From: URNF01 sp045543675
Lineage (GTDB): Bacteria; Bacillota; Clostridia; Oscillospirales; Acutalibacteraceae
NCBI GenBank assembly: GCA_045543675.1
Contig: JAZPXM010000116.1
Coordinates: forward strand, 1-19,082
DNA length: 19,082 nt
Direction: 5' to 3'
This document shows, one piece after another, positions 6,534 through 14,449 of the stretch (position 1 is its first letter; the number at the start of each line of letters is the position of its first letter). Made by a program: the position numbers and the translations under genes. The notes beneath the pieces are model-generated. The model was given only the letters and a program-made list of their open reading frames with translations. It had not been told where the DNA came from and made no database searches.

Positions 6534-8273
6534 ATGGAAAACAGTATAAAACTTTACAGCGAATGGCTCACCCGTGCAACCGAAGACCCCGATTTGCAGG
6601 TGGAGTTGACGGCAATAGCACAGGATGAGAATGAAATATATGAACGTTTTTACAAAGAATTGAGTTTTGGTACAGCAGGCTTGCGCGGTGTTATCGGCGC
6701 GGGTACCAACCGTATGAACGTATACACCGTGCGTAAGGCAACGCAGGGTCTTGCGGATTATCTTAATCAAAAGTACGAAATGCCCGCGGTGGCCATCGCA
6801 TACGACTCCCGCATTAAATCCGATGTATTTGCCAAAGCGGCGGCAGAAAATTTGGCGGCAAACGGCGTACGTGCATACATCTATCCGCAGTTAGAGCCCG
6901 TGCCGATTTTATCTTTTGCGGTGCGTGAACTGAAATGTCAGGCGGGCATTATGGTGACCGCCAGCCATAATCCTGCGAAGTATAACGGCTATAAATGCTA
7001 CGGTCCCGACGGTTGCCAGATGACCGATGCGGATGCGGCGGCGGTGACCGCGTGTATCCGTGAATTGGATATGTTTGACGGCATCAAAAGCATGCCGTAT
7101 GCTGATGGTGTTGCGACGGGCAAAATCGTGGAAATCGAGCCTGCCGTTCTCGAAAAGTATATACAAAATGTGTTACAACAGCAGGTAAATCCCGGTATTT
7201 GTAATGATACTGCACTGAAAGTGGTGTATACACCTTTGAACGGTGCGGGTAACGTGCCCGTGCGGGACGTCCTTTCGCGTATCGGCATTCAAAATCTTGT
7301 GATCGTAAAAGAGCAGGAATTGCCCGACGGTAATTTCCCGACAGCACCCTATCCGAATCCGGAGATCCGCGAGGCGTTCCGCTGTGCTCTGGAACTGGCA
7401 AAACTCGAAAGACCCGATATTTTGCTCGCTACCGACCCGGATGCTGACCGCGTGGGTATCGCGGTGGCCCACGGCGATGAATACACCTTGATGAGCGGTA
7501 ACGCGGTGGGTTGTTTGTTGTTAGAATATATCTTGTCCTGCAAAACCGCCGCAGATACTATGCCGCAGCATCCCGTTGTGGTAAAAACCATTGTGACCAC
7601 CGCCTTGGCGGCGCGGATTGCAGAAAAGTACGGTTGTGAACTGCGCGATCTGTTGACAGGTTTCAAATATATCGGCGAGCAAATCGGCTTGCTGGAACAA
7701 GAAGGACATCCCGAGCGGTATATATTCGGCTTTGAAGAAAGCTACGGCTATTTGGCGGGTACGTACGTGCGTGACAAGGATGCCGTGGTAGCATCTATGC
7801 TGATTTGTGAGATGGCGGCATACTACAAAAAGCAGGGTAAGACCTTGTTGCAGGTATACGACGATTTGTGCAAAGAGCACGGCTATTACGTACACAAACT
7901 GGTCAACGCTGAGTTTGAAGGCGCGGCGGGCATGAAAGTGATGGCAGAACTTATGGAAGGTCTGCGCAAAAACCGTCCGGTAGCGTTTGCAGGCAAAAAG
8001 GTGATCGGTGTCGCGGATTACCGCGAGTCGTATGCAGAAGATTTGCAAACGGGCGCACGTACCGTGCTCACCCTGCCCAAATCTAACGTGGTGGCGTTCT
8101 CGCTGGAAGATAACGCGAAAGTGATTTTCCGCCCGTCGGGTACCGAACCGAAAGTGAAAGCATATATCACCGCGGTAGGCACCGATTTGCAAGCGGCAGA
8201 AAGCTTGGCAGAAGCCTTGACCGCCGATGCCAACGACCTGTTCACGAAAGATGATACCAACAGTTATGCATAG
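6534..8273 (+). CDS. pgcA: Phospho-sugar mutase (phosphoglucomutase/phosphomannomutase)
   Basis: This encodes 579 residues, matching the long alpha-phosphohexomutases of Firmicutes such as B. subtilis PgcA. The enzyme interconverts hexose 1- and 6-phosphates through a phosphoserine, supplying glucose 1-phosphate for glycolipid, wall polymer or glycogen synthesis. All four active-site loops are present: TASHNP with catalytic Ser144, the metal site DPDADR (301-306), the sugar-binding loop EESYG (401-405) and the phosphate-binding loop FRPSGTEPK (532-540). It is cytosolic. AAAGGCGG lies 9 bases before the ATG, and the gene is monocistronic between its own promoter and the terminator at 8361-8400. 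Whether glucose or mannose phosphate is preferred cannot be read from the sequence, so the symbol is by best analogy. Confidence 0.93.
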   Translation: MENSIKLYSEWLTRATEDPDLQVELTAIAQDENEIYERFYKELSFGTAGLRGVIGAGTNRMNVYTVRKATQGLADYLNQKYEMPAVAIAYDSRIKSDVFAKAAAENLAANGVRAYIYPQLEPVPILSFAVRELKCQAGIMVTASHNPAKYNGYKCYGPDGCQMTDADAAAVTACIRELDMFDGIKSMPYADGVATGKIVEIEPAVLEKYIQNVLQQQVNPGICNDTALKVVYTPLNGAGNVPVRDVLSRIGIQNLVIVKEQELPDGNFPTAPYPNPEIREAFRCALELAKLERPDILLATDPDADRVGIAVAHGDEYTLMSGNAVGCLLLEYILSCKTAADTMPQHPVVVKTIVTTALAARIAEKYGCELRDLLTGFKYIGEQIGLLEQEGHPERYIFGFEESYGYLAGTYVRDKDAVVASMLICEMAAYYKKQGKTLLQVYDDLCKEHGYYVHKLVNAEFEGAAGMKVMAELMEGLRKNRPVAFAGKKVIGVADYRESYAEDLQTGARTVLTLPKSNVVAFSLEDNAKVIFRPSGTEPKVKAYITAVGTDLQAAESLAEALTADANDLFTKDDTNSYA

Positions 8274-8305
8274 ACAGGTGCCCCACGATGGTATTTACGG
8301 TGTGT

Positions 8306-8335
8306 GATTGGCTTTTCCCCGGGGAGAAGCCAATC
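8306..8335 (+). other. Strong hairpin after the sugar mutase gene
   Basis: GATTGGCTTTTCCCC (8306-8320) is followed immediately by its complement GGGGAGAAGCCAATC (8321-8335), with a single G-T pair. No T-tract follows, so it is not a complete intrinsic terminator. It may stabilise the 3' end of the transcript or act together with the terminator 25 bases further on. Confidence 0.55.
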
Positions 8336-8360
8336 CCATGTAAAAATCTACAAAAAGATA

Positions 8361-8400
8361 AGAGAGAATGTACCACGTATGCTACATTCTCTCTATTTTT
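8361..8400 (+). terminator. Rho-independent terminator between convergent genes
   Basis: A perfect 12-base stem AGAGAGAATGTA (8361-8372) with TACATTCTCTCT (8383-8394) and a 10-base loop is followed by ATTTTTAT. It ends the mutase transcript. On the minus strand the stem is followed by TATCTTTTTG, so it can also serve the symporter transcript arriving from the other side. Confidence 0.85.
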
Positions 8401-8425
8401 ATCCCTATGACCACCCGCCGTACGG
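8390..8425. repeat. 36-base terminator-associated repeat, copy B
   Basis: The sequence from the right arm of the terminator through ATCCCTATGACCACCCGCCG and TACGG matches 1155-1190 with three differences. As at copy A, it lies between convergent genes. Confidence 0.65.
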
Positions 8426-8450
8426 GTACTCTTTTTACAAAGAAAAACTT

Positions 8451-9833
8451 TTATTTTTTCTTGCGTTTAAACAGTTGTTTGCGGAACAGAATACCGTTCA
8501 TTAGCAGGAAAAACGCCGCCAATAAGATTAAAGTCAAAATCGGTTTGACGGGCGCTAAGGTTGCAAGCAACATGATCGGGAAGCCAAACACGATCGCAGG
8601 GAAATTCTGGTACACCAAGTTATCCGCCGCAGGCGTTTTAAAATCGCCGTCGATCTCGCGCAACAGGATAATACCCGTACTCGCGGTACCGGTCAACATA
8701 CCGTACATAGCTAAAAACTGCTCTTCGGTGTAATCGGGGAACAACTTTTTGGCTACAAAGCGGTTGTACACGTAGGTGACCACCAAGCCGACAACCCCCA
8801 TAATCAAAATGATGCCCCAGTAGTTTTGCAACACGCCCAAACGAATGGCGGCAATGCCCGCTACTACCATAATATCAAAAAAGAAGTTAGACGCGCGGGT
8901 CATCAAAAAGTTGTTGGTATACTCTCTGTGAATGGCGCCTTTGCGTTTCAAAAAGTTTATCACCGCTTTAATAGCGGTAGCACATAACACGCCCAGCAGG
9001 AAGTTAAAGCCGAAAATGACCGAGCGCATACCCGGCAGCAGTTTGCCGAGTAATCCCATCAAAAGGTAGGTGAGCAGGTACGCGGCACCGATCAATGCGA
9101 TCTGCACGGTGAGTTTATCGATGCTTTCCTGCATCGGAATTTCGTTGTCCGCCTGTATCTCTTCGGAGCGCAAAGCGCCTTCTTCGGTAGCGGTTTTTCG
9201 AATGATACCGCGTTTTTTAAGAAAATTCAGGTGGATAACACCGCCGACACTGGCGCTGATAAATCCGAGCGCCGCAATGGTCAGTCCGAAACTCTTACCG
9301 CCGACAAAACCAAACTGGTTTTCATAAATGCCGCCGTAATTAAGCGCTTGCCCTGTGCCTTGCCCGTAACCAAACGGCAACAGCACGCCTGCCGCAGGGA
9401 AAAATCCTTTGATGCAAAGTGCGGCAATCAACGAAATACCAAAACCGACCACCGCCTGCAATAAGTACGTGGAAACGGTGGTAACGCCCGTATTAAAAAT
9501 CTCTACAGCGCGTTTCCCTGTCAACTTTTCACCCGAACTTTTAAACGCAGATGCGATAAACCCGAGCGCCAAGGTGTGATAGGTCAGTATTTCCAGATTT
9601 GCAGTACCGTTGCCGTCGAAAAACGCGGTATCGAACATCACGTCGCCCGTTATGGCTTTGTATATGCCCGCGATAATCACCAAAATGGCGCCGCCTAACA
9701 CAGAGGTGGGGATAAGCGATGCCTGTAACCATTTTATGCTTCTTTTAATGATGTTGGCGGCTAACAAACTCAACAGTAAAACGGCAAATAAGTTAAACCA
9801 GCCCCACACACTATAATCCCAAAAAGCTTCCAT
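8451..9833 (-). CDS. Sodium/glutamate symporter family protein (GltS-like)
   Basis: This encodes 460 residues from the ATG at 9833. The ATG two codons upstream (9839) directly abuts AAAGGAG, whereas the one chosen has 6 bases of spacing. The protein is very hydrophobic with roughly ten to twelve membrane segments. It shows GltS family (PF03616) hallmarks: IPTSVLGGAI near residue 40, an LPFGYGQGTGQAL loop near 155-167, a second GFVGGKSFGLTIAALGF half, and GMLTGTASTGIILLR near 385. The two inverted halves with Gly-rich re-entrant loops are typical of the fold. GltS carries out sodium-coupled glutamate uptake, but substrate identity here is an inference from family. The start overlaps the end of the acyltransferase gene by 23 bases, indicating translational coupling. 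The C-terminus is lysine-rich. Confidence 0.87.
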   Translation of the reverse strand: MEAFWDYSVWGWFNLFAVLLLSLLAANIIKRSIKWLQASLIPTSVLGGAILVIIAGIYKAITGDVMFDTAFFDGNGTANLEILTYHTLALGFIASAFKSSGEKLTGKRAVEIFNTGVTTVSTYLLQAVVGFGISLIAALCIKGFFPAAGVLLPFGYGQGTGQALNYGGIYENQFGFVGGKSFGLTIAALGFISASVGGVIHLNFLKKRGIIRKTATEEGALRSEEIQADNEIPMQESIDKLTVQIALIGAAYLLTYLLMGLLGKLLPGMRSVIFGFNFLLGVLCATAIKAVINFLKRKGAIHREYTNNFLMTRASNFFFDIMVVAGIAAIRLGVLQNYWGIILIMGVVGLVVTYVYNRFVAKKLFPDYTEEQFLAMYGMLTGTASTGIILLREIDGDFKTPAADNLVYQNFPAIVFGFPIMLLATLAPVKPILTLILLAAFFLLMNGILFRKQLFKRKKK

Positions 9834-11028
9834 CGGCATCTCCTTTACTGATGTTTTTATAACGGTGATAGATATGTACGTATTTTAAAGCATTAAACCG
9901 CTTGCCGCCTTTGAATTGGTACACGTGTCCGTTAAAATAGACGTTGAGTTTGTTGCGCCCTAACACCGTCACAGCACTCGTCTCGTCAAACGGAAAAATC
10001 AGCGGTGCATCGGTATCTTCCAACACGGTCATTCTATCTCCGTACAACCGCAATACGGCATTTTCCAACAAAGGGATTTTCTTTTTTTGCAAAATCACTT
10101 CGGTGACGTTGGCGGTATCGGTGAACAGCGGCGTTTGTGTAAACTGCGTTACGTCGGTTTTGTTGATAAAATCCGCTTGATAATCATACCATTCGGTCAT
10201 AAAGCGGAACGGAAAATCAAACCCTTTACCGCTCAAGCGCTTGTCTTCACCGTATTCTATCGCACGGTTGCAGGAAAGGCAGGTAACGGCATTGCCGTGG
10301 CTTTCAAAGCGGGACAATCCGCAGAACGGACACACATACACCGCACGTTCTAAATATTCCGCGCGCTTGTTCGAACGGAAAATGCCGTCCGCGACACCTT
10401 CGTTCACATACAATTCGCTTTTTATAATGTCGTACAATTCTTGATCGGTAAGGTCGGCGTAATCCGACGGCTGCAACACGCGGGACACAAATGCGTGCAC
10501 TTTGCCTTTGCGTATGCAGTCACTCCACCGCGGCTCCGCACCGTAACCGCCTTCGATGCGGTACAAAAGGATAGGCAACCCCAGTTTTTTCGCCAAAGGT
10601 GCAATAGCGGGGTTCATATATTCCGTTTTACCGCTGTATGTACGGTTTCCCTCAGGGGCTATCGCAATGGTGCCGCCCTCTTTGGCGACCCTGAGACAGG
10701 TTTTTACTGCTGTCACGTCGGTGGTTTGCTTGCGGATCGGAATAGGGGCTATCAACCAACGAATCAGCGACGATACCCAGCCGTTGGAGAATAAGTCCTC
10801 CGATGCCATATAGTAAACGGGACCGCTGATAGACATACCCACAAAGAATTGGTCAAAAGGGGTCTGATGATTGAGCAAAATCAGATACGGGCGTTTTTCC
10901 TGCGCTTTGAATTTGTCCACCACAAGGCCGTATCTCCATTTGGAATACGGGTACAAAATCATATATACGAGATTTCGTACCACGCGATGCCGCGGTTTTA
11001 ACCACTTTTTCTTGGCGATGTTGCCCAC
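9811..11028 (-). CDS. PlsC-type 1-acylglycerol-3-phosphate acyltransferase with zinc ribbon
   Basis: This encodes 405 residues, much longer than typical PlsC (about 200-250). The N-terminal half is the acyltransferase domain: catalytic HX4D in NHQTPFDQ (H54, D59), an acceptor-binding EGNRT block (126-130), and a hydrophobic stretch near 84-97. A C-terminal extension contains CPFC (233-236) and CLSC (250-253), a probable zinc ribbon, and then about 140 residues with beta-rich character. The likely role is acylation of a lysophospholipid or related lipid at the membrane. The start is uncertain: the GTG at 11028 is directly preceded by AAAGGG with almost no spacing, and an in-frame stop lies just upstream. 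GTG at codon 16 is the next candidate. The promoter lies at 11052-11080, and the gene overlaps the symporter gene downstream. Confidence 0.82.
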   Translation of the reverse strand: MGNIAKKKWLKPRHRVVRNLVYMILYPYSKWRYGLVVDKFKAQEKRPYLILLNHQTPFDQFFVGMSISGPVYYMASEDLFSNGWVSSLIRWLIAPIPIRKQTTDVTAVKTCLRVAKEGGTIAIAPEGNRTYSGKTEYMNPAIAPLAKKLGLPILLYRIEGGYGAEPRWSDCIRKGKVHAFVSRVLQPSDYADLTDQELYDIIKSELYVNEGVADGIFRSNKRAEYLERAVYVCPFCGLSRFESHGNAVTCLSCNRAIEYGEDKRLSGKGFDFPFRFMTEWYDYQADFINKTDVTQFTQTPLFTDTANVTEVILQKKKIPLLENAVLRLYGDRMTVLEDTDAPLIFPFDETSAVTVLGRNKLNVYFNGHVYQFKGGKRFNALKYVHIYHRYKNISKGDADGSFLGL

Positions 11029-11051
11029 CCCTTTCTATTAAAAATCAATCT

Positions 11052-11080
11052 ATTATATCATATTTCTATGCGCAACACAA
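11052..11080 (-). promoter_or_regulatory. Sigma-A-type promoter of the acyltransferase-symporter pair
   Basis: On the minus strand TTGTGT (11080-11075) and a perfect TATAAT (11057-11052) are separated by 17 bases, just upstream of the GTG start at 11028. Confidence 0.6.
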
Positions 11081-11101
11081 GAAAAAACTGCCAAGAACGC
11101 C

Positions 11102-11139
11102 AAAAAAGCGCCCGTTTCCAAACGGAAACGGGCGCTTTT
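11102..11139 (-). terminator. Rho-independent terminator of the sugar operon
   Basis: A perfect 12-base stem GCGCCCGTTTCC (11108-11119) with GGAAACGGGCGC (11124-11135) and a 4-base loop is followed on the minus strand by six T residues (11107-11102). It lies 13 bases after the aldolase stop codon and closes the four-gene operon. Confidence 0.9.
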
Positions 11140-11148
11140 CATATCATT

Positions 11149-11976
11149 TTACAGGTTGGCGAACACTTTCATGGCGGCTTTGACGTTTTCTTTCATTGCG
11201 GCAATCGCATCTACCAATACATCGTGGAACTGTGTGTATTCCTTGTTGGAAATGGCTTGCGCACCCGCTTTTGCCATATAGGTGTAGTAGTTGACTTTGC
11301 GGACACCGCGGCGAATAACCTCGCGGTAATCGTCTTCGGAAACACCCGAGCCGCCGTGCATAACGATCGGTACAGAGATGTTATCGTAAATGGCGGAAAG
11401 GCGTTCCATATCCAATTTCGGCGCGGTAGCGTAAAAACCGTGTGCGGTACCAAATGCGCACGCGAGCGCATCAATACCCGTTTCGTTTACGAACGCCGTC
11501 GCCTGTTCAGGGTCGGTGTAAACCGAAGCGGCAGCACCGTCGCCGCCTTCTCTGGCACCCATCGAGCCGATCTCTGCTTCTACGGAAGCACCGGTCTTTT
11601 TCGCCATTTCCACGGCGATCTTGGTGTTGGCAATATTTTCTGCGGCGGGCAGGTTGGAACCGTCATACATCACCGACGTAAATCCGAGTTCCAAACCGTG
11701 CTTGACGTAGTCAAGGTCGGTACCGTGGTCAAGATGCACGCAGACCGGCACTTTTGCTCTCTTGGCGAACCACAGCATCATAGGTGCGACTTCGTCCATT
11801 TTGCAAAGTGCCATTTCTTCGTGCACCTGCGCGTGCATTAAGATGACCGGCTGTTCCAGTTCTTCCGCCGCCGCAATAATCGCTTGCACGTACGGCATAC
11901 TCACGGCATTGAAAGCGCCCACGGCAATGCCTTTTTCATCCGCGATCTTTAAAATTTCTTTTAAGGTAACCAGCAT
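11149..11976 (-). CDS. Class II (zinc) ketose-phosphate aldolase, GatY/KbaY/Fba type
   Basis: This encodes 275 residues, matching the short class II fructose/tagatose bisphosphate aldolase group. Visible residues are catalytic D83 and zinc ligand H84 in HLDHG, a conserved EAEIG (about 133-137), zinc ligand H179 in GTAHG, and H207 in the phosphate-binding HGGSG loop. The segment KVNYYT (227-232) replaces the N-x-x-T-D motif of standard fructose bisphosphate aldolases. The enzyme should cleave a ketose phosphate to dihydroxyacetone phosphate and an aldehyde. It is the last gene of the isomerase-kinase-epimerase-aldolase operon and starts 2 bases after the epimerase stop, with GAGGAG about 8 bases upstream. 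If the kinase makes a ketose 1-phosphate, this protein takes the role FucA or RhaD plays elsewhere. The substrate is unknown. Confidence 0.9.
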   Translation of the reverse strand: MLVTLKEILKIADEKGIAVGAFNAVSMPYVQAIIAAAEELEQPVILMHAQVHEEMALCKMDEVAPMMLWFAKRAKVPVCVHLDHGTDLDYVKHGLELGFTSVMYDGSNLPAAENIANTKIAVEMAKKTGASVEAEIGSMGAREGGDGAAASVYTDPEQATAFVNETGIDALACAFGTAHGFYATAPKLDMERLSAIYDNISVPIVMHGGSGVSEDDYREVIRRGVRKVNYYTYMAKAGAQAISNKEYTQFHDVLVDAIAAMKENVKAAMKVFANL

Positions 11977-11978
11977 TT

Positions 11979-12968
11979 TTAAAACTCCTCTTTCTTATCA
12001 ATAAAAGCAAACTGCACAGCAGTCACTTTACTTTCATCGGGCTGTAAGAACTGTAAGGTGCCGTTTTGACGTAATACGTCTCTGCCGTCGGGGGTACAAT
12101 TGCCCGGCTCCAAACCCAACACGTAGTCGGTGTCACCCATCATTTTCCATTCGGTAAAATACGGCAACTGCGATTTGTTGTAGGACAGCACAACACCTTT
12201 ATGTATCGTGTCATTGTAAATACCCGCTTTGGCAACGCCGTTGTCTGCGGTCACGTCAAAGTAGTAACAACATTCTTCGTATCCCGCTTTCGGCACCTCC
12301 ATCTGCAGAGCCGTATCCATATATTTCGCCGCGTGCGCATTGCGCGGGGTGATACCGCTGTTGGGGATATACACCGTACTGTTTTCACTCAACAACGGGT
12401 ATCCCATATTGCAATGGTACAGCACCATATAGGGAGACACGGTATCTGCCGCATTGGTGACCGTATCGGTGACCGAGAATATGTTTTCGGTGTAAGAAAA
12501 ACGGTATACACGGTCTAACACCAGTTTTCTGCCGAACAATGCCGCGTCCACAATACGCAACGAAACGGTGAGCGCATCTGCCGTCTCGTCAATACCGCGC
12601 AATGTGGCAGGTATATGGGACAGCGTACCGTGCAACGGCAGTTCTTCGCCGTCATCGGTACAAGGGGACCCTACCGCCGTAAGACCGCAGGTGGTAAAAA
12701 AGCCCGCCGTAAAGGATTTTAAGAAACCGGCACCTATGCGGTCATAATACTGCGGTGCTACGTAGCCGCACGGGGCAAAGTACCCCATATTATCGCCTTT
12801 AAACTGCACGCGGGATACGTCACCCGCACGGTCAAGGGACAACCATACTTCTAAACCGCAACCGTTGCGCACATACAAAAAGTGCATACCGTTACCTTTG
12901 CCGTCTTGCAAAACGTACTGTTCTGCGCCGCGCGTCTGTAACGGGTTGCCGACGTAACGTTTCATCAT
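11979..12968 (-). CDS. Aldose 1-epimerase-like protein (DUF4432 family)
   Basis: This encodes 329 residues with the DUF4432 pattern of galactose-mutarotase-like proteins: an LDRAGDVSRVQFKG strand (about 45-58), FTTCGLTAVGSPC (91-103), PLHGTLSHIPA (111-121) and HCNMGYPLL (about 209-217). His113 and His209 fall in regions expected at the sugar-binding site. The family is thought to act on free sugars, for example anomer interconversion, but few members have been characterised. It is cytosolic, with no signal peptide. The first ATG overlaps the stop of the kinase gene (ATGA-type overlap), with AAAGGA 5 bases before it and 8 bases before a second ATG. It sits inside the operon, so it probably presents the right anomer to the isomerase or kinase. 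The biochemical role is inferred. Confidence 0.82.
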   Translation of the reverse strand: MMKRYVGNPLQTRGAEQYVLQDGKGNGMHFLYVRNGCGLEVWLSLDRAGDVSRVQFKGDNMGYFAPCGYVAPQYYDRIGAGFLKSFTAGFFTTCGLTAVGSPCTDDGEELPLHGTLSHIPATLRGIDETADALTVSLRIVDAALFGRKLVLDRVYRFSYTENIFSVTDTVTNAADTVSPYMVLYHCNMGYPLLSENSTVYIPNSGITPRNAHAAKYMDTALQMEVPKAGYEECCYYFDVTADNGVAKAGIYNDTIHKGVVLSYNKSQLPYFTEWKMMGDTDYVLGLEPGNCTPDGRDVLRQNGTLQFLQPDESKVTAVQFAFIDKKEEF

Positions 12969-14446
12969 CTCAATCCTTTCACAGCATTATACAACAACGT
13001 GTAACGTTTGTAAAGTTTTTTATAAAGATCGGTGTATTTTGCGGTAGGGGTGAACACTGTTCTTACCGTAACCATTTTAGTGACGGCATCTTTTACCGTG
13101 GTAAACGCACCGACAGCTACACCCGCTAACGCCGCCGTGCCCGCCGCGCCCACTTCTTTACAAGAAAGAGCGGTAATGGCGGTGTCTAAAATATCTGCTT
13201 TGATTTGTAACCACACGTCCGATGTGGCACCGCCGCCGGTTGCGCGAATTTCGGTAATCGGTGCGGTCAATGCCGCACTTAACGTGTTGAAATTGAGCAA
13301 CATTTCAAAGGATGTGCCTTCCATTAACGCTTTATATAGGTCGTATTTGGTGGTTTCTAACGTAACCCCTACAAACGCGGCTTTTGCGTCGTTATCCATA
13401 TACGGCGTTGCGGCACCTGCAAAATGCGGCAGTACGAGCAGTCCCGTAGGTCCTGCGGGTACTTTACTGTCCAGCACGGCGTATACGTTTTTGCCCGCGG
13501 CCTCTGCCGCCGCTCTCTCATCGGCGGCAAAGGTATCGCGGAACCACTTTAACGTGGCACCGCCCGTAAAGGAAAACGCGTAACATGCGTACGTGTCCTC
13601 CATAAACGGCACAACGGAATATCCGCCTTCATAAAAAGCGGTATCGGTGGGTTTTTTCTCTAAAATGACGGGGATGCATTCTACCGTCCCCGTACCGTCC
13701 ATCGCTTGCGACGGGGCAAATACGCCTGCGCCGAGCATACCTGCCACCTGGTCGTGGCAACCGTTGACAACGGTGATGTCATAGGCAATGCCAAGCGCGT
13801 CTTTGACCGCTTTCGTGACCGTGCCTGCCACCGTACCTGCGGGCACGGGGGTGGCGAGCAGGGCAGGGTCGATACCTGCCGCCTGCAACACGTCGTCGAT
13901 CCAGCATTTTTTCTCAATGTCAAATGCCGCGGTACGCGCCGCTAACGAGTAGTCAATTTGCGCAACCCCCGTCAACGTGTATACGATAAAATCTTCGCCC
14001 AACAGGATACGGCGACAATCTTTAAACGCAGGGGTGTGTGCCTTGTGCCACATCATCTTGGCGATGCTGTACATTGGGTGGGGTTTTACACCTGTTAAAA
14101 GGGTGAGTTTTTCTTCACCGATAGCGGCTTTGAGCGCTTCGCACTCTTGTTCGCCGCGCGGGTCGGTGTACAGCATAGACGGGGTGAGCACGTTGTCGTT
14201 TTCGTCTAAAAGCGCAAAGGTCTCGCCGAAACTGGTCACACCGATGGCGTCGATCTTGTGGGCGGCGACCGCCTGCTTTAACAGCGTAAAAACGCCGTCT
14301 TTTACATCACGGAAATCAATTTCGTGTTGCCCGTTTTGGTGTGCGACGTCGTATTCGGTGTAATATGTATCCAGTAGGTTGCCGTTTTCGTTGTACAAGA
14401 CGATTTTGGCACCGGTGGTGCCAACGTCCAATCCGCCAATAATCAT
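12965..14446 (-). CDS. FGGY family carbohydrate kinase
   Basis: This encodes 493 residues, the usual size for FGGY kinases of the xylulokinase/fuculokinase/rhamnulokinase group. The N-terminal ATPase loop GGLDVGTTGAK (4-14), a GCHDQVAGMLGAG segment (229-241) with the likely catalytic base D232, and the C-terminal FGGY-type signature TGGGATSDVWLQIKADIL (403-420) are visible. It phosphorylates a ketose, at C1 or C5 depending on subfamily, which cannot be decided by eye. Since a class II aldolase and a fucose-type isomerase flank it, phosphorylation at C1 is the simpler reading. It begins 3 bases after the isomerase stop, with AGGA about 8 bases before its ATG, and overlaps the epimerase gene by 4 bases. 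It is cytosolic. Confidence 0.92.
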   Translation of the reverse strand: MIIGGLDVGTTGAKIVLYNENGNLLDTYYTEYDVAHQNGQHEIDFRDVKDGVFTLLKQAVAAHKIDAIGVTSFGETFALLDENDNVLTPSMLYTDPRGEQECEALKAAIGEEKLTLLTGVKPHPMYSIAKMMWHKAHTPAFKDCRRILLGEDFIVYTLTGVAQIDYSLAARTAAFDIEKKCWIDDVLQAAGIDPALLATPVPAGTVAGTVTKAVKDALGIAYDITVVNGCHDQVAGMLGAGVFAPSQAMDGTGTVECIPVILEKKPTDTAFYEGGYSVVPFMEDTYACYAFSFTGGATLKWFRDTFAADERAAAEAAGKNVYAVLDSKVPAGPTGLLVLPHFAGAATPYMDNDAKAAFVGVTLETTKYDLYKALMEGTSFEMLLNFNTLSAALTAPITEIRATGGGATSDVWLQIKADILDTAITALSCKEVGAAGTAALAGVAVGAFTTVKDAVTKMVTVRTVFTPTAKYTDLYKKLYKRYTLLYNAVKGLR

Positions 14447-14449
14447 ATC

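Noticed and set aside
7521..8192. A 223-codon minus-strand frame opposite the sugar mutase gene
   Set aside because: The mutase has all four catalytic loops intact across this region. The opposite frame has no motif and no ribosome binding site.
11068..11841. A 257-codon plus-strand open frame opposite the aldolase gene
   Set aside because: It is antisense to the well-supported aldolase and runs through that operon's terminator, with a His/Arg/Phe-rich composition typical of shadow frames.
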